Part shown: in pieces, positions 19,170 to 27,662 of the stretch | How positions within the stretch are numbered: position 1 is the stretch's first letter | Layout: each line of letters begins with the position of its first letter | Source of the DNA: CAZZNY01 sp964655935 | GTDB lineage: Bacteria; Patescibacteriota; Gracilibacteria; BD1-5; UBA2023 | Reading direction: 5' to 3' | DNA: 64,000 nt | Assembly: GCA_964655935.1 (NCBI GenBank) | Contig: CAZZNY010000001.1 | Span: 434,001 to 498,000, forward strand | Notes under the pieces: model-generated | Told to the model about the DNA's origin: nothing | What the model saw: only the letters and a program-made list of their open reading frames with translations | Databases searched by the model: none | Made by a program: the position numbers and the translations under genes

Positions 19170-20388
19170 CATCCTCGTTTGAATTTCACTCTTGAGTATT
19201 TTATTCATGAGCTCTTTTGATGTTGTCTTTGCTGAATGTGAACTAGATAAATGACCCGCAAAAGAACTTCAAACTTATATAAAAGAGCTCGATAAAGAAT
19301 TAACAGCTATTCGTACGGAGGTAGGAAAAACATCTTGTGGTCCTGGTGAATGAGAAAGTTCCCTTTCTCGCATGTGAACAGAGCTTTTGAAAACCTATAA
19401 TATGTCGACAAATTTTTCGAATTTTGGAACATCTTTTGGTTTTTGGATAAAAATGATTCTCAAAACAGAAGTACCACCACCGATTATGCGTGATTACAGG
19501 CTCGTGCGATCCCAAACCAAAAAAATTCAACAAACCGCGGATTATGCTTATAAAAATTGTATAACTAGTTGACCTGAGAAACGTCTACAAGATGCGCTTG
19601 CAAAACAAATTAAAATTGAGCAAACTTTTGTCTCAGTTGTCGGATCTGATGATAATGACTGAGATGACTTTAGATCAGAAAATATTTTTCCTTGAGGAAC
19701 ACTTAAAGAGGATGAATTACTTAATAGCCTTATCGATAATTATAAAAAAGAAGCTTTTCAATCTTGTGTAAATAATGGAGAATTTGCTATCAGTATCAGT
19801 AAACTCTCTAAAGATATCTGACTCACACAAGAAAGTTTTGAAAAATGATTAGAAGACTGGCAAAAAGCCGCCCAACTTCTCCTCTGAGAACATCCGAAGC
19901 AAGATGAAATAGAGAAAAATCTACTAAGAAAAGAACTTGCTAAACAAGGGGTCGGAGCGGAAGCAAGTGCAGCAATGGTTAATAAATTACGAAAAGGAAG
20001 TGGAACACCCGGAAACGGAATATCGGGAGTTCTCGATGCTATCGGAAGCCGAATTACGACGACAGGCGGTTGATTCAAATGACTCTACGAACAAATAAAA
20101 AAAGATATTTTTGATCCTGAGACCACATCAAATACTAATATTTTCTCCGAGAAACTCAATAAGAATCAAAATATTAATGCGATAGAAAAGGAAATAAGTG
20201 CAGATTATGGACTCACGAAAGAACTCATCTGAAATGAATCCAATACTTTTACGACAAACATAGGAAATCTAGCAGATCTCCATGTCGCTATCACGATGGC
20301 AATCAAAAAAGTGAAGAATACTATAGAGAAATCCGAGAAAATATGTGAGTCTCAAGGAAAATGACTCTGAATTTGTAAATATAGATAA
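19144..20388 (+). CDS. Secreted helical protein, unknown function
   Basis: The 414-residue frame overlaps the preceding gene by 26 bp and contains about fifteen UGA codons, the densest use in the window. The N-terminus is a signal peptide (NNILVGISLLSILFMSSFDV, cleavage near VFA-EC). The mature part has scattered cysteines (ECELDKG, TSCGPG, NCITSGP, FQSCVNN, EKICESQGKGLGICKYR) and long charged helices (LEKNLLRKELAKQGVGAEAS). No domain is recognised. The C-terminal CESQGKGLGIC suggests a disulfide. It ends at a 20-bp palindromic terminator shared with convergent ahcY. Together with the upstream gene it forms a two-protein export unit downstream of the Clp ATPase. Confidence 0.8.
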
Positions 20389-20433
20389 TATAAAACAACC
20401 CCGGGGTTTCAAAACCCCGGGGTTGTTTTATAT
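20388..20433. terminator. Bidirectional terminator with a 20-bp perfect stem
   Basis: Arms ATATAAAACAACCCCGGGG... and the complement are perfectly paired with a 2-nt centre. It lies between convergent genes. The core AACCCCGGGGTT recurs in the terminator at 44861-44908. Confidence 0.9.
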
Positions 20434-20434
20434 T

Positions 20435-21823
20435 TTAGTATCTGTAATGTTCTGGTTTATATGGCCCGAATTCTTCGACACCGATATATTGAGCTTGTTC
20501 TGGAGAAAGTTTTGTTAAGTGAACTCCGATTCGTTCAAGGTGAAGTCGTGCCACTTTTTCATCGAGATATTTTGGAAGTCGATAGACACCGACTGGATAT
20601 TTTTCTGCTCGTGTAAAAAGCTCGATCTGAGCAAGTGTCTGGTTCGTGAATGAATTTGACATAACGAATGATGGATGACCAGTCGCACAACCAAGATTTA
20701 CGAGACGACCTTCAGCAAGAAGGAGAATCTTATTACCGTTTGGAAGAATAATGTGATCAACTTGTGGTTTTACATTTTCCCAAGTATATTTTCGCATTCC
20801 AGCAACATCAATCTCACTATCAAAATGACCGATATTACAAACGATTGCTTCATTTCGCATTTTGATCATATGATCGTGTGTAATAACATCTTTGTTTCCA
20901 GTAGCAGTGACGAAAATATCACCCATCGCAGCCGCTTCGTCCATAGTAATAACTCTAAATCCTTCCATCGCAGCTTGAAGTGCACAAATCGGATCGATCT
21001 CAGTTACCATGACAGTCGCACCCATTCCTTGGAATGCTCGAGCACATCCTTTTCCGACATCACCATATCCGCAAACAATCGCAATCTTACCAGCAATCAT
21101 TACATCAGTCGCTCGTTTGATTCCATCGATGATAGATTCTCGGCAACCATAGAGATTATCGAATTTTGATTTTGTAACTGAATCGTTAACATTGATCGCA
21201 GGAAATGGAAGTCGTCCTGCCTCGAACATCTGATAGAGTCGGTGAACTCCAGTAGTTGTTTCTTCAGTAACTCCTTGAATATTTTTCTTGATGGCACTGT
21301 ACCATCCTGGTTTACTAGCAAGTCGTTTTTTGATGCTCGCAAAAAGGAAAGTCTCTTCTTCGCAAGTCGGATTATCGAGAATGCTCGCATCTTTTTCAGC
21401 TTCGCTTCCAAGAATTACGAGAAGTGTCGCGTCCCCACCGTCATCAAGAATCATATTTGGAGTTCCTCCGTCAGCCCATTCAAAAACTCGGTGTGTGAAT
21501 TCCCAATACTCTTCGAGTGATTCACCTTTATATGCAAAAACTGGAATACCAGCTGCTGCAATCGCTGCCGCTGCATGATCCTGAGTCGAGAAAATATTAC
21601 AGCTCGCCCATCGAATGTCTGCTCCGAGTTCTCGAAGTGTCTCGATAAGAACTGCTGTCTGAACCGTCATATGAAGAGAACCTGCGATTCGAGCGCCAGC
21701 AAGTGGTTTTGTTTTTCCATACTCGCTTCGAAGAGCCATAAGACCTGGCATCTCAGTCTCTGCGATATTTAGTTCTTTTCGACCAAACTCCGCAAGGCCG
21801 ATATCTGCTACTTGGTAATCCAT
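20435..21823 (-). CDS. ahcY: Adenosylhomocysteinase (S-adenosyl-L-homocysteine hydrolase)
   Basis: Hydrolyses S-adenosylhomocysteine to adenosine and homocysteine, relieving product inhibition of methyltransferases; NAD-dependent. The 462-residue protein is full length: MDYQVADIGLAEFGRKELNI at the start, substrate-binding GARIAGSLHMTVQTAVLIET and SCNIFSTQDHAAAAIA, the NAD site VCGYGDVGKGCARAFQGMGA (~residue 245-265) and the C-terminal EKVARLHLERIGVHLTKLSP...KPEHYRY. I start at MDYQ (21823); an in-frame upstream ATG lies in a tandem-repeat leader. There is not one UGA codon among its many glycines. The gene is followed downstream by the shared terminator, and upstream of it on the same strand lies an adenosine kinase, which would remove one product. 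Confidence 0.97.
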   Translation of the reverse strand: MDYQVADIGLAEFGRKELNIAETEMPGLMALRSEYGKTKPLAGARIAGSLHMTVQTAVLIETLRELGADIRWASCNIFSTQDHAAAAIAAAGIPVFAYKGESLEEYWEFTHRVFEWADGGTPNMILDDGGDATLLVILGSEAEKDASILDNPTCEEETFLFASIKKRLASKPGWYSAIKKNIQGVTEETTTGVHRLYQMFEAGRLPFPAINVNDSVTKSKFDNLYGCRESIIDGIKRATDVMIAGKIAIVCGYGDVGKGCARAFQGMGATVMVTEIDPICALQAAMEGFRVITMDEAAAMGDIFVTATGNKDVITHDHMIKMRNEAIVCNIGHFDSEIDVAGMRKYTWENVKPQVDHIILPNGNKILLLAEGRLVNLGCATGHPSFVMSNSFTNQTLAQIELFTRAEKYPVGVYRLPKYLDEKVARLHLERIGVHLTKLSPEQAQYIGVEEFGPYKPEHYRY

Positions 21824-21825
21824 AA

Positions 21826-21972
21826 TAAAAAATGTTAAAATGTTAAAATGTAGAAAAGTTAAAGTATTTGTCATTCTGAGCGAAGCGAAGAATCCCTTAA
21901 AAATCAGGTGTTATAATAATCTCAAGTACAAAGGATCCTTCGGGCGCTGCCCTCAGGATGACAGGATTGTAT
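21826..21972. repeat. ATGTTAAA tandem leader repeat and R3 palindrome
   Basis: Positions 21826-21860 hold tandem ATGTTAAAATGTTAAAATGT units just upstream of ahcY. At 21872-21972 an R3 copy has the arms GTCATTCTGAGCGAAGCGAA and GCCCTCAGGATGACA. It fills the ahcY/adenosine-kinase spacer. Confidence 0.7.
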
Positions 21973-21985
21973 GAAAAAAATCTAA

Positions 21986-22924
21986 TTATCCAAAGAATTT
22001 TTCTCCGTATTCTCGAAGTCCAATCTCGGAAACTATATCTCTCGTAAATGTATGATTCTGTCCACCGTGGAAAGCAATCTTGATTCCTGCAAGCACACTT
22101 CCGAGCTTCACAGACTTAACAATATCCCAACCTTCAGAAAGACCATACAGGAGTCATCCACGAAGTGCATCTCCACAACCAGTTGCTTCGACCACTGTTT
22201 CTACTTTTGTCGCAGAGATTTTTGTATCATTTTCTCCATCTACAATCCGAGTTCCATCTGCACCAAGCGTAATGATGCAGATTTTTTTATTTTCCTGACA
22301 AAAATCTACCAAATCTTTTCCTGAAATATTTTTAAAGAGTTCTGATTCATATTCATTCACAATAGACATCGAAGAGTCTCTTACGCAAGACAATAATTCT
22401 TCTCCGGAAAAAAGCCCCATCGCCTGTCCTGGATCAAAAATACAATAAATTCCGTTTTGTTTACACTGAGCTATTCGCTGAAGAATACCAGCTTTCGAAT
22501 CTGGAGAGACAATCGCGTGAGTATAATCAGTTCCGAGAAGCTCGATCTCACCAGAGTGATCCATAGCACCAGCATGAAAAGCAATAATCTGACGATTAAT
22601 CTCGTCTCCTATCATAAAACCTTGTGGGCTATATTTTCCAGTGACAACTTTAATGTGATTTGTATTGATTCCTTGTGACTGAAGTCGAACGATATATTCA
22701 TGAGCATCTTCTCAGACAGAAGCTATTACATGAGGTTTTTTCTCAAGAAGTGCGAGATTATAAGCGATGTTTGCTGCCGTTCCTCAGAAATCTTTTCGAA
22801 GTGAAGGAACAAAGAGTGACATATTGAAGCTATCAAGCGCTTCGGGAATAATCTGGCTTTTAAAAGTTCCAACCACCGAAATAATCGTATCAAATGCCAC
22901 AGAACCAGAAATAAGTATCGACAT
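21986..22924 (-). CDS. PfkB-family adenosine kinase
   Basis: Phosphorylates adenosine to AMP. The 312-residue sequence follows the bacterial adenosine kinase pattern: ILISGSVAFDTIISVVGTFK at the start (compare the [20 protein letters not shown]-type start of mycobacterial AdoK), FGGTAANIAYNLALLEKKPH (first PfkB signature, with a UGA glycine), AFHAGAMDHSG and the second signature EATGCGDALRGG (residue ~270, catalytic Asp in GCGD; the last Gly is UGA). I start at 22924 because the family begins with this strand; an in-frame ATG at 22978 would add 18 residues. The neighbour ahcY makes adenosine, which supports the substrate. Other ribokinase-family sugar kinases are less likely but possible. Confidence 0.85.
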
Positions 22925-23135
22925 ATTCTTGATGTATGATGAATAAAAATTACCGCGATATTGTGTCCAATTTTTCATATTAGTCAAAAGTAAAATTGAA
23001 GTTATTCTGATATTTTCCAAAAAAATTTGCAATCGCTATTTTTTCCGTATAATGCAACTCGCTTGAAAAAAGCAGTAAGTATCAAGCAAAAGACAACAAA
23101 GCAATTACTTACTTGAAGCTTGTAGTCATCTATAA

Positions 23136-23210
23136 GCCGGGGTAGCTCAGTGGTAGAGCAGGGGCCTGAAAAGCCCTGTGTCGGCAGTTCAATTCTGCCC
23201 TTCGGCACCA
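23136..23210 (+). tRNA. tRNA-Phe (anticodon GAA)
   Basis: 75 nt with 3' CCA encoded. The acceptor stem is GCCGGGG paired with CTTCGGC; the D arm is GCTC...GAGC; the anticodon loop CTGAAAA places GAA at 23168-23170; the T arm is GGCAGTTCAATTCTGCC. A hairpin terminator follows. Confidence 0.95.
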
Positions 23211-23225
23211 TCTATAAAAAAATAT

Positions 23226-23261
23226 AAAAAACACGACTTTTTCATTCTGGTCGTGTTTTTT
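23226..23261 (+). terminator. Terminator of the tRNA-Phe transcript
   Basis: AAAAAACACGAC and GTCGTGTTTTTT form a perfect 12-bp stem with a T-run. Confidence 0.85.
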
Positions 23262-23288
23262 ATTTATAGTGATAACTTTTTAGTTGTT

Positions 23289-23795
23289 ATGAATAACAAA
23301 TATCTTATACCAAGATGAAGATGCTATGTAATTAAAAAATGATTCTTCTATCATATCTGAAGTATTATATCTTGTATTCCTTTTGGAATTTGTATGTTTT
23401 GATTTGTTTCTGGAATGCTCTCTGGTGAACTTACAAAAATGTGATTCTGAGAAATATGAGGTATTATATTTACCCTGCTACTTGTTAGCATAATTCTACC
23501 TTGGAGCTACTTCACTATTTATATTTTCGATCCAGAAAAACGAATAATGATAATAAAGGGGTTATTTAAAATAAAAGAATATTCTTTTGAAAACTACACG
23601 CAGTGCTATATAGAAAATTTTAGGCATCATCTTGTACACGTATGTCACGAAATGTGGATTGTTTTTTTAACAACTCACGATCAACTTGAACGTCATAGAA
23701 TTTATGCAACTTATTGGCTCACGAAAAAACAACAACAACTACTTATAGATGAAGTTGAATCTATTATTTTAGACATTAATTATCAGACACGATAA
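23289..23795 (+). CDS. Two-helix membrane protein with basic cytoplasmic tail, unknown function
   Basis: With UGA as Gly a 168-residue frame opens from ATG 23289 to TAA, containing eight UGA codons concentrated in the membrane part (for example KMGFGEIGGIIFTL, three of four glycines UGA). Two hydrophobic segments are seen: FYHIGSIISCIPFGICMFGF (residues ~20-45) and IIFTLLLVSIILPWSYFTIY (~65-85). The C-terminal ~80 residues are His/Tyr-rich and charged (NFRHHLVHVCHEMW, DQLERHRIYATYWLTKKQQQ). I recognise no family. Only the C-terminal half is an open frame under the standard code. It ends 3 bp before queA and is probably co-transcribed with it. Confidence 0.7.
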
Positions 23796-23798
23796 TCT

Positions 23799-25040
23799 AT
23801 GATTACATCAGATACCCACTCCCTCAATACCTACGACTACGAACTTCCAGAAGACCTCATCGCACAAGTTCCTCACGAACCAGCTGATGAATGTCGTTTT
23901 TTGGTATATGAAAAATGAAATATTGCTGATACTATTTTCTCAAGTCTCCCTTCCCTTCTCGATCCTAAAAAACATATACTTTTCTTCAATGAATCAAAAG
24001 TACTTCGTGCGCGAGTTCCACTGAAAAACGCTGTAAGTCGAACGAAGTTTGGAAGTGAAAAAGTGTTTGATGGTGAGATATTTTATCTGAAACCTTTCGA
24101 TTCCTGTCATTCTGAATCCGCCGCGGCGGATGAAGAATCCCTTGTAGACGACTCATGTGTAAGGGATCCCTCGTTTCACTCAGGATGACAGAATAATTTT
24201 ATTGCCATGGTATATCCTTGAGATCGTTTTCCAGTCTGATGAACCGTTACCTTCCAAGGTATTGAAATATTTGTCGAGGAAACTGTGTATGAAGGCCGAA
24301 TTCTCTCAATTAAATCCGATATTTCTGTAAATGAATTTCTCGAAAAATATGGTCAGATGCCGCTTCCTCCTTATGTCGAATATACTCCAGAAAAGGAGGT
24401 TGGATACCAACCAGTTTTCGCAATGAAGGAATGATCAGTTGCCTCTCCGACTGCTTCACTCCATTTTACTCAGAGACTGCTCGATGAATTGACAGAAAAA
24501 TGTTTCTGACAAGAAAAAATAGTGCTTCATGTCGGACTCTGAACTTTTAAAAATATCTATGAAGAGGATATTCGGCAGTTCGATATGCACGTCGAAATGG
24601 CTGAAGTAACACGAGAATTGTTTGAGAAAATCGCACAATACAAAAAAAATGGAAAAATCATTCTCGCTGTCGGAACCACGGTCTCGCGTACGCTCGAATC
24701 ACTTCCATTTTTATGGTCTCTTATAAAAGAGAACTTTACCTGGTCAGATGAATGCGTGAATTTTTGGAATGTGCACGAAAAAAGTAATTCCAGTATTATT
24801 CCCTCTTTTTCCATCGACTGAGAAAGTATCAATTTCGAAAGCAAAATCTTCATCTATCCTGGATTCGAGCTCACAATTATCGATGAGCTCATTACGAATT
24901 TTCATCTTCCAAAAAGCACACTTCTTATGCTCGTATCGGCTTTCGCAGGAATCGAAGAAATCAAAAAAATCTATACTCATGCCCGCGAGCAAAAGTACAG
25001 ATTTTTCAGTTTTTGAGATGCTATGTATTTACGAAATTAA
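23799..25040 (+). CDS. queA: S-adenosylmethionine:tRNA ribosyltransferase-isomerase, with an in-frame repeat insertion
   Basis: Adds the SAM-derived ribosyl moiety to preQ1 at the tRNA wobble position in queuosine synthesis. Conserved stretches are DYELPEDLIAQVPHEPADEC at the start, LFFNESKVLRARV, MPLPPYVEYTPEKEVGYQPV, VASPTASLHFTQRLLDELTE, VLHVGLGTFKNI (Gly-Leu-Gly, first of these by UGA), ILAVGTTVSRTLES, NFHLPKSTLLMLVSAFAG and KYRFFSFGDAM. About ten UGA codons are Gly. The protein has 413 residues against ~345 usually. Part of the excess is a segment at residues ~102-132 encoded by an R3 dispersed repeat (24103-24193), which itself contains a UGA. It replaces a turn after FDGEIFYLKPF, where a surface loop is expected. 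The enzyme core is intact, so it is probably functional. Confidence 0.93.
24103..24193. repeat. R3 dispersed palindromic repeat inside queA
   Basis: The ends CCTGTCATTCTGAATCCGC and CACTCAGGATGACAGAA are the inverted ends of the intergenic R3 family (copies at 4364, 21872, 47099, 60735). The frame is maintained across the whole unit, with the repeat's TCAGGATGACAG read as Ser-Gly-UGA(Gly)-Gln. Confidence 0.85.
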
Positions 25041-25042
25041 TA

Positions 25043-27640
25043 TTAACTTTTTTGACCATCTAATACTTCTCTTACGATTTTAGTGAGTTCTTTTAAGCTG
25101 AATGGTTTGTTGATAGCTCATTTTGCCAAAGACAATACACCAGCCTTCATCGCTTCATCGCTTCATCCAGAAGCAATAATTACTCTAACATCTTTTTTTA
25201 TTTTCTGCATTTTTGTAAAAACTTCTGGTCCTAACATTTTTGGCATAGTAAGATCCAATATCACCAAATCTATAGAATTCATATTTGCGATATACATCCC
25301 AAGACCTTCCTCTCCATCATTTGCCGTGAGCACATTATAGCCCCGAAATTCCAGTTCTTCTTTTATTAAATCCACCAAGTCTTTCTCATCATCTATCAAG
25401 AGAATAGTTTCTTTTTCTTTTGTTGTTTCTATTCTTTTTTCAGAAATATCTATTTGTGTAGGTATTTCTTTTGGTGGTGCTACTTTCGGTAAATATATAT
25501 GTACCGATGTTCATACTCATTTTTTACTCTCTATAGTAATATCTCCTCCGCTTTTTTTCACGGTATTATACACGGTAGCCAATCATAATCCGTGTCATCT
25601 TTGTACCCCTTTCTCTCCTGTCGTAAATAATGGATCGAAAGCTCGATCTAGAACTTCCTCTGACATCCCTATTCAATTATCCTCAAAAGTAATATGAATG
25701 TATTCTCATTGGGGAATATCTAGACTATTGTCGTCATGCGTATATTCTACCGCACTCATTCGAATATAATTCCCTTCTTTATATCCTCTTGCTTTTATCG
25801 CCTTGAATGCATTCGTTCCAAGCTCTATTAATACATCGTGAAATTCAGACTCAGATGCCATGATATAAAATTCATTCTCTGGTACATTGAGTGTTTTCTC
25901 GATCAATATATCTGTCGTGTCTAATATCTGAAATACAGAAACGGCTGGCTTATAAATATCCATACAGGTTAATTCTGGAACGGTATTTTGGGATAAGCGC
26001 TTAAATTGTCGAGTGAGCTCTGCTGCACGATCACAGTAAGTTAAAGCATTTTTGAGACGATCTCTCTGTTCTTGAGTAAGTGATTCATCCACTAATAATG
26101 ATTCTAAATATCCGATAATCACGGTTAAAATATTGCTATAATCATGACCAATACCGCCAGCAAGAGTACTTACAGAATCACGTTTTCGTCTTTCAAAAAG
26201 TTGTTTTTCTGTTTTTTTAAGACTTTCTTCTATTTGTCTTCGCTTCGTAATATCAAAAAAACTTACGAGACTTGCCCATGTATCTCATGATTCATCCAAT
26301 ATTGGTGAGCCAAATACTTCCAAAAGAGTCTTTATGCCATCCGGATGTACCACTACCATATCATCTACGTGTGATTTTTCTCCTCTGGTTCATCGTAAGA
26401 TAGGCATTTCTTCAGGAGGATATATCTCCATACTATCACCTTTGTAGGCACTGTACACTTCTCAGAGATTCGACTTATCTACTTTCGGAAGGATTCATCG
26501 TCAGAGAAGCGTAAGAGCTTTTTCATTTGCTAGTAATGGAGTACCTGTAAGAGCATCTATCATAAAAACGCCAACGGGAAGATTCTCAAGAAGTGATATA
26601 AATAAATTATTTTGTCGCCTTAATTCAGCTTCGTTATACATAAGGTCTTTCTCGACCAATTTGAGCTCGGTGATATCTTCTGCTACTCATTCTATCCATC
26701 CTTTGTTTGGAATAATTTTTGCTGAATATCGAATCCATTTAACAGAACCATCGTGACATCTAAATGGTACCTCTAGATTATCTACCTGTCCATATTCTTT
26801 CAAAAAAAACAACATATTTTCACGATCTTCTAGATTTACATAACACTCTGCCAAGTTAAATCAACTCGACAAAAGATCTTCACGATCCTTAAATCCGACA
26901 AATCTCGCAAGAGAATCATTCGTATCAATTATCAAACCGGTATCAATAGCAGTTCGAAATAATCCAACCTGTGCATTCAAAAATAGATTTCTATAAGTAG
27001 TTTCTGCGATCTTTAAAGCATCTTCTATTTCTTTTCGTGCGGTAATATCTCTTATAAAAGATTGATAATTTCCATCTGGCATTTTTCGAGAACTCATCTC
27101 GACTGATACAAGAGTTCCATCTTTTTTTACGATTTCTCTTTCAGTCACAATAACTTTCCCCTGATCTAGTAAATCATATCGTAACGGTTTTTGATTTAAG
27201 AGTGAAGATGAAAATAATTCTTTTATATTCATAGTCAAGAGTTCTTCCTCGGTATAGCCCGTAAGGAGAATAGCTTTTTCATTTACACTTATAAAATCAC
27301 CTTTTTTGTTTCCATGAAAAAAGGCATCTGGAGCAAGATTTAATAAGAGTTGATAATCTCTTTCCTTTTCTCATGTATGAGATTCTTCACTCTTTTCAGA
27401 CTTCAATTTTTCTATCTTTTCTCGAGCACCTTTTTCTTTTAATATTCTTAAAATATCTTCTTCAGTTGCATCAGGATTTTGTCGTAAAATATCCAAGATA
27501 GTTCAAGAAAAAAACTTCATCAGATTCTCAGATTCCAAAAACTCTCCAGAAGCATCTAAAGATTCTGTAATTTTAAGCCCTTGAAACTCTTCCGAATCCG
27601 GAAGAGTTCAATCAGGATCATGTATACCACCCGGATTCAT
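25043..27640 (-). CDS. Soluble multi-PAS hybrid histidine kinase with receiver domain
   Basis: 865 residues assembled across many UGA codons. After an N-terminal helical region (residues ~1-110, no membrane segment) there are at least three PAS modules: RDYQLLLNLAPDAFFHGN, then TYRNLFLNAQVGLFRTAIDT, then LFISLLENLPVGVFMIDALT. The dimerisation/phosphoacceptor helix is STLAGGIGHDYSNILTVIIG (His near residue 500). The HATPase domain has an N-box ELGTNAFKAI, G1 box DNGIGM and G2 box GHGLGLA (a UGA glycine in each of the last two), and GGDITIESKKGVGTSVHIYL. A receiver domain (residues ~748-865) has LIDDEKDL, the phosphoacceptor Asp in LVILDLTMPKM and the Lys in NKPFSL. The cell would use it as a cytoplasmic sensor; the signal is unknown. 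It lies 22 bp downstream of a second hybrid kinase in the same direction. Confidence 0.92.
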
Positions 27641-27662
27641 ATAAGAAAATTAAGATAGAATC

